The notes beneath the pieces were generated by a model. It worked only from the letters and a program-made list of their open reading frames with translations, made no database searches and was not told where the DNA came from. A program made the position numbers and the translations under genes. Source: Massilia sp. IC2-278 (GTDB lineage Bacteria; Pseudomonadota; Gammaproteobacteria; Burkholderiales; Burkholderiaceae_D). From it: a stretch of DNA of 64,000 nucleotides. The stretch is from contig NZ_JAJFES010000016.1 in assembly GCF_020708045.1 (NCBI RefSeq), positions 48,363 to 112,362 on the forward strand. The letters are read 5' to 3'. Within the stretch, counting starts at the first letter, position 1. Each line of letters begins with the position of its first letter. This document shows, in pieces, positions 53,340 to 59,918 of the stretch.

Positions 53340-54767
53340 ATGGCTGCACGGTTGAATGATTGTTTCTTATGCGATGCCTCAAGGTTCGTGTCAAATCCGT
53401 CAGATAAGGTCAACTATAGCCGCTCGACGAATGTTTATCCAGGCTGCAAGATGACGCATAAAATCACGTCTGATTTTACTGAAAAAATCCTCTTCAGGAT
53501 GAATGCTCAAGCCGCCCTGGCGCTTGGGTCGTCTAATGACAGAGGCCGCACTGTCGCGGAAATTGTCGAGTATGAACCTGCTCAAGTTAACGAGGTATGG
53601 TGCAGGAATATCCTGAGGCAGTTATTGCACACTCTTGAGCGTCAATATGCAATGCAATTGCCGCCCCAGCTCATAACGCCTGATACCGTGTTTGTTCGCG
53701 AAAGTGGCGAGGCTATATTACTGGTAAGCCAAGGCCATCGTCAGCCAGACCTGCCAGACGACTTGACTGCGCTGGCAAAAGTCATTCACTTTGCCATTAC
53801 GCACGAGCCTGGATCAATACGTCCCCTGCGAGGCCGCGTATTGCCAGGCTATAGTAATTCGCTGATCACCGCGATTGACAGGAGCATGGACCGTGATCCG
53901 GATGCGCGTCCACACTCCATTGAAGAGCTTCGTGCCATCCTGGGCATGCTTGGCCTGAAGGACGTCCCTATAACGTCAAGATCAGCCCTGCCAGCAGCTG
54001 GGCATTCGCCCTACTTGCATGGTTCGCCCTCGTCCTGGCAACATGAGCCTGCGGAAATCCGACGTCCCTGGCTCGTATGGACCCTTTCTGCCAGTGCGGC
54101 GATTGTCTTCGGTATCTTCCTTGGCAAACTGGACCTGCCCGGCGACGATCCATTCGCCGACAATTCCAGGACGAAGCCGTCCGAGGCTGCAGGCCTCCCG
54201 ACGGTACGCGTTGACGAGGCATCGCCTCTTGCCACGAAGCCGGTATTACCTGAGCGACCGCCCATGGAAACGAAGGATGTCGCTACGCCGAATGTCGATG
54301 CGCCATTACCTCTGGATGAACCTACCTCATGGGTGAAGGAATCTGAACGGATCAGCGTGCCGCAGACAACAAGCGCACCAATGCTTTCAACCACTGGTAG
54401 ACGGGAGAAGAAACACGCGAAGCCAGACCCAGCAAAGCAGGTGCACGCGGCCCCGTCAAACGACAGCGTCCGGCCTGTTGTTCGACCAAGTGCCAGCCTG
54501 GCAGAACCGAAAGAAACAGCACAGCCCCAGACGACTCGGGTACCGGAGGGCAGTGATTTCATAGAACTGCAGATTCAGCCCTGGGGAGTGATTTACGTGG
54601 ATGGCAACGCGCATGGTGTCAGCCCTCCATTGAAACGCTTGAAAGTAACGGCTGGGCGCCATGTGATTCGTGTCAAGAATCCGAATGCCGAAGAACGGGT
54701 TTTTCAGATCGACGCTTCAGGCAGCGTGCGTCGTATTGCAGTGGACTTTACTGATCGGTCAGAATGA
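53340..54767 (+). CDS. membrane-anchored pseudokinase with periplasmic PEGA domain
   Basis: 475 residues. Residues ~60-210 resemble the C-lobe of Hanks-type Ser/Thr kinases (L-L-H-T-L-E-R, G-Y-S-N-S-L-I-T-A-I-D-R-S-M-D-R-D-P-D-A-R-P-H-S-I-E-E-L-R). The catalytic parts are absent: where H-R-D-x-K-P should be there is P-Q-L-I-T-P-D, and D-F-G is V-S-Q-G; no N-lobe with the P-loop or Lys is seen. A transmembrane helix (W-L-V-W-T-L-S-A-S-A-A-I) lies near residue 240. The periplasmic part is Pro/Thr-rich and ends with a PEGA domain (W-G-V-I-Y-V-D-G-N-A-H-G-V-S-P-P). The stop overlaps the next start (ATGA). ATG 53340 lacks a clear ribosome site; ATG 53451 is an alternative. Confidence 0.7.
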   Translation: MAARLNDCFLCDASRFVSNPSDKVNYSRSTNVYPGCKMTHKITSDFTEKILFRMNAQAALALGSSNDRGRTVAEIVEYEPAQVNEVWCRNILRQLLHTLERQYAMQLPPQLITPDTVFVRESGEAILLVSQGHRQPDLPDDLTALAKVIHFAITHEPGSIRPLRGRVLPGYSNSLITAIDRSMDRDPDARPHSIEELRAILGMLGLKDVPITSRSALPAAGHSPYLHGSPSSWQHEPAEIRRPWLVWTLSASAAIVFGIFLGKLDLPGDDPFADNSRTKPSEAAGLPTVRVDEASPLATKPVLPERPPMETKDVATPNVDAPLPLDEPTSWVKESERISVPQTTSAPMLSTTGRREKKHAKPDPAKQVHAAPSNDSVRPVVRPSASLAEPKETAQPQTTRVPEGSDFIELQIQPWGVIYVDGNAHGVSPPLKRLKVTAGRHVIRVKNPNAEERVFQIDASGSVRRIAVDFTDRSE

Positions 54768-55288
54768 ACATGTTTTTCCGTTACCGGAATCATTTATCTG
54801 GCCTGGGGCTGTCGCTATTGCTGGGTTGCACAAACATACAAACCGCTGAAATGGACTCAGCCGAGAACGGCTATGCGATCGGCAAATATGCGGATGGACA
54901 ACAGTACAATTATAATCTTGTGCGTAAAGCTGCAAATACGATGCTTGAAGGAATCCGGCTTTATGACAAGGGCGACTACCTGGAAGCAATCGAACAATTC
55001 AGCTCCGCCGAGATGGAATCTGCTCCCGTTGTCCTGCGGGTCGAAGCAGCAAAATACAGGGCATTCAGTTATTGTGTAATCGAAAATTACGTAAGCTGCC
55101 GGCAAGCCTTTGACCAGGCATTCAGCATGGACGCTGGCTTTGAGCTTCTCTCAAGCGAAGGTGGGCACCCAATGTGGGGGCCGGTATTTGAACAGGCAAG
55201 AATCGCCAGCCGCCAGGCCCGCTCACACTTGCCAGCAGGTCAGGAGCGCGAGCGGTGGCGTGGTATCGATCCCTGGCGCCCCAGGTGA
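54764..55288 (+). CDS. TssQ-like T6SS-associated lipoprotein
   Basis: 174 residues. Lipobox L-L-G-C gives a lipidated Cys at residue ~22. The mature protein is a helical TPR-like repeat: G-I-R-L-Y-D-K-G-D-Y-L-E-A-I, V-E-A-A-K-Y-R-A-F-S-Y-C-V, C-R-Q-A-F-D-Q-A-F-S-M-D, and G-H-P-M-W-G-P-V-F-E-Q-A. I recall this combination from TssQ-family T6SS-associated lipoproteins. The start overlaps the pseudokinase stop by four bases, so the two are made together. No other T6SS genes are adjacent, so this is an orphan pair; a TPR lipoprotein for another secretion or envelope machine remains possible. Confidence 0.65.
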   Translation: MNMFFRYRNHLSGLGLSLLLGCTNIQTAEMDSAENGYAIGKYADGQQYNYNLVRKAANTMLEGIRLYDKGDYLEAIEQFSSAEMESAPVVLRVEAAKYRAFSYCVIENYVSCRQAFDQAFSMDAGFELLSSEGGHPMWGPVFEQARIASRQARSHLPAGQERERWRGIDPWRPR

Positions 55289-55304
55289 AGCTTTCCAATT
55301 TCTA

Positions 55305-55562
55305 TCAACTTAACCTGCGTATGTCCTCGGCAGGATCATCGTGACGGGAAATCGGCAAGTAGGTATGCTTTTCCATGCGCCTGCGCCCTGCAATCAATAC
55401 GCGAAATGCGATCCGCAAGGTGAATCCTTTATGGAAGAGATAACGTACCCCGTACAGGATGCCATAGTACTGGCGGAGATACAGCGCACGATCGACTTCA
55501 ATGGATGACTTCTCGTCCTCGCGCCAGTCCACAAAAAACTTGATCTTTCGTTCATCGTTCAT
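55305..55562 (-). CDS. small hypothetical protein
   Basis: 85 residues, highly charged (M-N-D-E-R-K-I-K-F-F-V-D-W-R-E-D-E-K) with a basic helix (F-R-V-L-I-A-G-R-R-R-M-E-K). Convergent with the TssQ-like gene 16 bases away. No signal or membrane segment, no family. The ribosome site is weak, so the gene is plausible but not certain. Confidence 0.45.
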   Translation of the reverse strand: MNDERKIKFFVDWREDEKSSIEVDRALYLRQYYGILYGVRYLFHKGFTLRIAFRVLIAGRRRMEKHTYLPISRHDDPAEDIRRLS

Positions 55563-55751
55563 ATTACACCGCCAAGGTAAGTCGACACGGCGATAAGGCA
55601 GGAGGTGCTACGCAACATACACTGCAGACATTCTCCATTCGATCTCCTGGCGCTGCACAGAAGCGCGATAGCAGGCGAATCGCAGGGATCAACGACTTTT
55701 GCAAACGGAAAAGAAGGCCCGCATCACAATCTGTACCAGAGGACGCCCTAC

Positions 55752-56435
55752 TCAATGCAGCGACCGCTTGCTGCGCACCCGCTCAAGACCCTTCCAGTTC
55801 CTGATCCTGACTTGCCGCCCGCGCACCTTGACATAACCTGTTTCAGCGAGAGCGGTCAGCTTTCTCGAGACGGTTTCGACGGTCAGCCCGAGATAGCATC
55901 CGATTTCTTCCCGTGTGAATCCGATATTGAAAGGCTGCGTTGCAGCGCGCCCTTCGGCAAGCTTCGATGCAAGCTTCAGCAAGAAAAAAGCGATACGCGC
56001 TTCGGACCTCGCCTTCGCGAGAAGTCTGATCAAGTCGAGGCTTTCCGCAATCGCCTTGCCCAACCTGAAATGGAGGGCTGCACGAAAAGCGCGACTGCCC
56101 CGTAAAAGCTCACTTAACACATTTGCCGGTACCCGCACGACCGTTAAAGGCGTGACAGCAACCGCCCTGGTGACAAAGGTGGTGGTGTGAAGTGCATCCG
56201 CTCCCAATACATCCGACCGCGTTGCTATGCCAGTCACGACTTCGGTCTCATTCATGACCAAAACCGTTTTTGCAATTCCTTCAATAACGACGTAAATTCC
56301 ATGAAACTCTTCGTCTAAATCGTACAATACGCCCCCTGGCGGAAAACGAAGCCTGTCAAGCCGCCCGGAACATCCGCGCAAAGCACAGATATCGACACCT
56401 AATACCTCAGCGGTATCATGACATAAGGTGTCCAT
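55752..56435 (-). CDS. Crp/Fnr family transcriptional regulator
   Basis: 227 residues. The cyclic-nucleotide-type beta-barrel (residues ~25-110) has L-R-F-P-P-G-G-V-L-Y and G-I-Y-V-V-I-E-G; a dimer helix follows. The HTH (~165-205, F-T-R-E-E-I-G-C-Y-L-G-L-T-V-E-T-V-S-R-K-L) carries E-T-V-S-R, the Fnr-type recognition helix that reads TTGAT half-sites. Cys residues 5, 17 and 22 are N-terminal, but the spacing and the lack of a central Cys argue against an Fnr [4Fe-4S] cluster. ATG 56435 is favoured because GAGG sits 5 bases upstream; it follows a coupled 53-aa ORF. Signal unknown; expected targets are the Fnr-like sites nearby, including one upstream of itself. Confidence 0.9.
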   Translation of the reverse strand: MDTLCHDTAEVLGVDICALRGCSGRLDRLRFPPGGVLYDLDEEFHGIYVVIEGIAKTVLVMNETEVVTGIATRSDVLGADALHTTTFVTRAVAVTPLTVVRVPANVLSELLRGSRAFRAALHFRLGKAIAESLDLIRLLAKARSEARIAFFLLKLASKLAEGRAATQPFNIGFTREEIGCYLGLTVETVSRKLTALAETGYVKVRGRQVRIRNWKGLERVRSKRSLH

Positions 56436-56436
56436 A

Positions 56437-56598
56437 TCAGCCTCGCATTCCAACAGCAGATCGGAAACTGTGCAGTTTAAGTAGTGAATCGGCTGCTGTA
56501 TATAAATCCAGCATCTTTGGACTGATCCGCAGCGGTGAATGGAAAATCACATTCATTTGATACCGCCGATGCAATAGCTCTTTCCTTATAGAATTCAT
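56437..56598 (-). CDS. 53-aa leader protein coupled to the Crp/Fnr gene
   Basis: An ORF too short for most ORF callers. Reading the minus strand from ATG 56598, the sequence is M-N-S-I-R-K-E-L-L-H-R-R-Y-Q... with H-S-P-L-R-I and D-L-Y-T-A-A-D-S-L-L, ending M-R-G-stop. A textbook AGGAGG (56604-56609) lies 5 bases before the start. The TGA stop (56439-56437) is one base from the Crp/Fnr ATG (56435), so translation is likely coupled. No family recognised. It could be a small effector or partner of the regulator; alternatively it only supplies a translated leader. Confidence 0.6.
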   Translation of the reverse strand: MNSIRKELLHRRYQMNVIFHSPLRISPKMLDLYTAADSLLKLHSFRSAVGMRG

Positions 56599-56699
56599 TT
56601 TTTCCTCCTGCTCAGTTATGCCAACTAAAAACGTACACTTCCGGTTTCTTTTTTTCTAAAAATATTCACGAATACTGACTTATGCATTTAGAATGTTCC

Positions 56700-56713
56700 T
56701 TGATCTAAAACAA
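56700..56713. promoter_or_regulatory. Fnr-like site in the divergent region
   Basis: TTGAT-CTAA-AACAA matches TTGAT-N4-ATCAA at 9 of 10 positions. It is about 76 bases upstream of the LuxR-type ATG and about 100 bases upstream of the 53-aa ORF, so it may serve auto- and cross-regulation. Confidence 0.55.
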
Positions 56714-56765
56714 TGGAAAACACGTAAGCTTTAGCGGAAAGCGGTCTAAACTGACTACATCAATT

Positions 56766-56779
56766 CCTCGAATTCGAGG
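56766..56779 (+). promoter_or_regulatory. 14-bp palindrome overlapping the ribosome site
   Basis: CCTCG-AATT-CGAGG, perfect. In RNA it folds to a 5-bp hairpin that pairs the GAGG of the ribosome site, which is followed by ATG 56789. It could block translation until opened, or be a DNA operator. Confidence 0.45.
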
Positions 56780-56788
56780 GAAAAGCTT

Positions 56789-57418
56789 ATGACGACAGTT
56801 TTTATTGCAGACCCGAATGACACCTTGCGTGCCGGCATCAGGGCGATACTCGACCGTTCAGACAAATACAAAGTCGTCGGTGAAGCGTCGAGTCGTTTTC
56901 AATTATTGAATGCGCTAAAAAACTGTCGAGCTGACGTATTGCTGTTGGAACCCAAGATGGGCGGTGCGACGGGAGAAACTCTGATCCGACAAATTGCCGA
57001 GCTCGCTGCGAGCACGATTATTCTGGGGATCTCCGACCTGGATGAGAAAAAATACGGCGTCCGCGTCTTGCGCGCGGGTTTAAAAGGTTTTCTTAGAAAA
57101 GACTGCGAAAAAGATGAATTGCTGAGCGCGATCGAGCAGGTCTCGACAGGTCACTTGCACATCAGTATGGCGTTGGCAGAACGCCTGGTAGCGGCTCTTT
57201 CGCCATTCGAAAGAGTATTACCGCATCACCGCTTGTCCGAACGTGAGCTGGACGTTTTTTATCGTCTACTTCACGGAGACAAGATCAATCAGATCGCAAG
57301 AGATTTGTTATTGAGCCCGAAAACGATCAGCACACACAAAGTGCGTGTATTTCAGAAGATCGGCGTGTCGAATCTTAGCGAACTCATCCGTTATGCATTG
57401 GCTCACGGCATCACTTGA
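56789..57418 (+). CDS. LuxR-type response regulator with Glu at the phospho-site
   Basis: 209 residues: receiver domain (1-~125) plus LuxR-type HTH (~145-205, L-S-E-R-E-L-D-V-F-Y-R-L-L, K-T-I-S-T-H-K). The usual accepting Asp of V-L-L-D is Glu 54 (L-L-L-E-P), and the acidic pair at the start is reduced to A-D-P-N-D. K-G-F-L-R-K-D retains the switch Lys. A Glu here usually mimics phospho-Asp, so the protein is probably constitutively active or acts by abundance. Translation may be limited by the hairpin over its ribosome site. The second regulator follows 121 bases downstream. Confidence 0.88.
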   Translation: MTTVFIADPNDTLRAGIRAILDRSDKYKVVGEASSRFQLLNALKNCRADVLLLEPKMGGATGETLIRQIAELAASTIILGISDLDEKKYGVRVLRAGLKGFLRKDCEKDELLSAIEQVSTGHLHISMALAERLVAALSPFERVLPHHRLSERELDVFYRLLHGDKINQIARDLLLSPKTISTHKVRVFQKIGVSNLSELIRYALAHGIT

Positions 57419-57539
57419 CCGATTCGAAATTGCTTTTTCGCATGCAGAAGCACTCATCGCTCGCGCGTGTGAGCGTCCTACCGGAGCCGGCGGTCGGGAA
57501 ATATACCGGCACCATTATCTTTGTCTGCGTACTTGAACC

Positions 57540-58187
57540 ATGGACCGCATCCTTGTCATGACTGGGCAACACCTGCTGGGGGAGGGGCTGGTGTACCTGC
57601 TCAATGCGGGAAATCCTGGGTATGAAGTGAGTTACTGTTCCTCTTTGGAAGAACTGTCGGCTGCCATGATTCATGCGGAGTTCCAGGCGATCCTGCTGGC
57701 GGAACCGACCGATGGCCTGTTGATCCTCTCCACCATCAAGAGGATTCGTTCCATCGATAATCCCCCGCGTATTATTGTTCTGCCACGCCGCGATACGTTT
57801 TCATCCCCTGCGCACCTGTGCCGCCTGGGTGTGCACGCGGTACTCCATTTCGACTGCAGCCCACAGGAGCTTCAACATGCCGTCGCATCTACAATTGAAG
57901 GGCGAACATACATGAGCAGCACAGCCAGGCAACAGCTTGCTGCCGAGTTATGCGAGAACGATCATTTTCACATAAAGCTCAGTTATCGAGAATTCGAAAT
58001 TTTTTCTCTACTCATCAGGGGATACAGCATTGAACAGATCGCCCGATGGGTTTCGATCAGTAAAAAAGCAGTCAGCACCCACAAGACGGCCATTCAAACC
58101 TGCCTCCACACCCACGGACTGAGTGGAATGGTTATTTATGCATTGAAACATAGATTGTTAATCAGTCAAGAACAGTCTGGTATCTGA
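57540..58187 (+). CDS. LuxR-type regulator with pseudo-receiver domain
   Basis: 215 residues: a receiver-like fold (1-~130) and LuxR HTH (~150-210, L-S-Y-R-E-F-E-I-F, S-I-S-K-K-A-V-S-T-H-K). The position of the phospho-Asp is Glu 55 (L-L-A-E-P), the N-terminal acidic pair is replaced by T-G, and the switch Lys by His (A-V-L-H-F). It therefore cannot be phosphorylated in the usual way. It shares the E-P signature with the upstream regulator, suggesting duplication and common loss of phospho-control. Expressed from the same strand after 121 bases. Confidence 0.86.
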   Translation: MDRILVMTGQHLLGEGLVYLLNAGNPGYEVSYCSSLEELSAAMIHAEFQAILLAEPTDGLLILSTIKRIRSIDNPPRIIVLPRRDTFSSPAHLCRLGVHAVLHFDCSPQELQHAVASTIEGRTYMSSTARQQLAAELCENDHFHIKLSYREFEIFSLLIRGYSIEQIARWVSISKKAVSTHKTAIQTCLHTHGLSGMVIYALKHRLLISQEQSGI

Positions 58188-58288
58188 TGAATAAAGCAAG
58201 CGAGAGCACTGCTCTAACACAATATCAACGTCTTGCATATCGGAAGATGCTGATTATCCCACTGGAAACTTGATTAAGGCACGAAAGC

Positions 58289-58302
58289 TTGCGCAAAATC
58301 AA
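58289..58302. promoter_or_regulatory. weak Fnr-like site upstream of the 74-aa gene
   Basis: TTGCG-CAAA-ATCAA matches at 8 of 10 positions, 106 bases upstream of ATG 58408. Listed as a weaker member of the Fnr-like series. Confidence 0.25.
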
Positions 58303-58407
58303 ACTCGTTGTAACTACAAGTAATAGTTGATGAGACAATGTGTAAGCTTATCCAGTCTGCATAACGCACGTGAACAGCGCCCCGGATGTTGCCGATCGGA
58401 GATAAAC

Positions 58408-58632
58408 ATGAATGCAGTGACGACGAACGACATGATGGAACAGATTATCGGGGCACTGGCAGGGCACGAATCCAAGGAGTTTCTTGGACGGAGAAACCAC
58501 CTACTGAAACAGCAATTAACTATTTTAGTGTGCCAGGTTAGAAGTGAACAGCTATCACAGATTACGCGTGAACTGGCAGGACTCATTGTCATTGCACGGG
58601 CACATAAAAAGCTTTCGGATGCGCTCGGTTAA
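58408..58632 (+). CDS. small hypothetical protein
   Basis: 74 residues, helical, with M-M-E-Q-I-I-G-A-L-A-G-H-E and L-T-I-L-V-C-Q-V-R. CGGAGATAAAC gives a good ribosome site (GGAG, 8 bases before ATG 58408); the upstream in-frame start at 58327 has none. No family recognised. One of four to five tiny genes in this part of the island. Confidence 0.6.
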   Translation: MNAVTTNDMMEQIIGALAGHESKEFLGRRNHLLKQQLTILVCQVRSEQLSQITRELAGLIVIARAHKKLSDALG

Positions 58633-58707
58633 AAACCGACGTATGCCTGCTTATCAGCATACGAGTAGATATTGTTTGCAACGAATTTTTTGTGGCGCAG
58701 GTAAGTC

Positions 58708-58926
58708 CTAGCGTTCAATGTGCTCGGGTTCTGACTTCGACGACTTCGCGGCATTTGCAAGGCGGTGGCGAATGAAAGCCAATAATTGCTCATCAGTACG
58801 ATCAAGAATTTCTTCCGGATATATAAAAATGCTTCTGGAACGTGCACGCACTGCTACGAAAATAATCCCGGGCTCTTCTGCTCTAGCACGAAGAGTCGCT
58901 AGCCATTCAATTGTTTCCTTCCTCAT
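58708..58926 (-). CDS. small hypothetical protein
   Basis: 72 residues (M-R-K-E-T-I-E-W-L-A-T-L-R-A-R). It contains I-F-V-A-V-R-A-R-S-R and a C-terminal Ser/Lys-rich tail. GGAGG lies directly upstream of two tandem ATG codons (58929 and 58926), the second at better spacing. No family. It is convergent with the preceding 74-aa gene. Confidence 0.55.
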   Translation of the reverse strand: MRKETIEWLATLRARAEEPGIIFVAVRARSRSIFIYPEEILDRTDEQLLAFIRHRLANAAKSSKSEPEHIER

Positions 58927-59115
58927 CATTCCTCCATCAAAAGTCAATCATTACGGCCACATGCAGTGCCGTTCGGTGATTGGACTACGATGACGAAAAA
59001 GGGTTCATTGATGCTGGCGCCAATTACATCCGCCATATGATCGAGAAAGTAATCGTGTGCCAGTCCAGAGAGGATCGATAGGATCCGCAGAACTTTTACC
59101 TTCACTTGCAACGCC

Positions 59116-59397
59116 ATGAACAAGCGAAAAGACCATTTTCTGGAACAGGTCATACGGAACGGTATCTTTCTGGAGATGCGATGTGGATCAGTACACGCCT
59201 GGGCCTACATGTTCAAGAATGGAATAAGCGAAGCACTCATCTTGCGGGTCCTGTCGTCCCATACATGCCGGCGTGCCGCAGATACGGGCAGCTTCTTGAG
59301 TTGGAAACCATGCGCAGCGACGCCTGCCTTGCTCCCAGGGACGCGGGTGCCCGATGTGGCAAACGATGAGAACCTGAATAGACAGGGCTATCCATAA
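59116..59397 (+). CDS. small hypothetical protein (uncertain)
   Basis: 93 residues; the first ~50 look protein-like (M-N-K-R-K-D-H-F-L-E-Q-V-I-R-N-G-I-F-L-E-M), with a helix M-F-K-N-G-I-S-E-A-L, while the tail is Pro/Ala-rich. No ribosome site precedes ATG 59116. A minus-strand ORF covers 59153-58944, overlapping the start. Coding is unproven. Confidence 0.35.
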   Translation: MNKRKDHFLEQVIRNGIFLEMRCGSVHAWAYMFKNGISEALILRVLSSHTCRRAADTGSFLSWKPCAATPALLPGTRVPDVANDENLNRQGYP

Positions 59398-59482
59398 AAA
59401 TTGGCAAGACACGATTAACATCCCAGGACGCCTTCCGACTGGATCATCGGTAGCCTGGACAGTCAGTGATATCGGATGAGAT

Positions 59483-59743
59483 ATGGCCAAGAGACTCGAA
59501 CATTATGTTGTTATCGCGGAAAGAGAAACAGGTTTCTGGCTTACGTTGCCTGCGCCTACAGGCAAAACGGTGGCACGCGACGACTGGCTCAAATTGAACG
59601 ATGAGGATCCCGAGCATTTCCAGCTTATCTCGCTTTCCCTTGACGCCCATCTTCCGCCTCAGCTGATGCCTAACGAAGCAATCACGCAAGTGGTCATCGA
59701 ACAGGCTGTCTTCGTGATGTGGTCGGATGAGGTGCTGCAGTGA
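59483..59743 (+). CDS. small hypothetical protein
   Basis: 86 residues with a beta-strand-like start (H-Y-V-V-I-A-E-R-E-T-G-F-W-L-T-L-P), an acidic middle (L-N-D-E-D-P-E-H-F) and I-T-Q-V-V-I-E-Q-A-V-F. A weak ribosome site (GGATGAG) precedes ATG 59483. No family recognised. It is followed after 175 bases by the GGDEF-EAL gene. Confidence 0.5.
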   Translation: MAKRLEHYVVIAERETGFWLTLPAPTGKTVARDDWLKLNDEDPEHFQLISLSLDAHLPPQLMPNEAITQVVIEQAVFVMWSDEVLQ

Positions 59744-59829
59744 TCCATACATCGTGCAGTGCAGATTTTGTAGGCATTGAATGATTTGGCAGGACAGCCT
59801 GTAACCCCGCGGACCTCAGTCTGAAGATA

Positions 59830-59843
59830 TTGATTTCTATCCA
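59830..59843. promoter_or_regulatory. Fnr-like site upstream of the GGDEF-EAL gene
   Basis: TTGAT-TTCT-ATCCA matches TTGAT-N4-ATCAA at 9 of 10 positions, 75 bases upstream of ATG 59919. A small GGAACG...CGTTCC hairpin (59860-59875) lies between it and the gene. Confidence 0.5.
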
Positions 59844-59918
59844 GGACATGCGGAGTAAGGGAACGTAAGCGTTCCTGGCGAGTCCAAGTTTAGTCTCTTC
59901 GATCAGAAAGGCATTCGC

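Larger units (their letters stand above)
56599..56788. promoter_or_regulatory. divergent promoter region between the Crp/Fnr leader and LuxR-type gene
   Basis: 190 bases of AT-rich sequence between divergent genes. It holds the Fnr-like site (56700-56713), several TATA-like runs and the palindrome over the ribosome site of the plus-strand gene. Both promoters are probably here. Confidence 0.5.
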
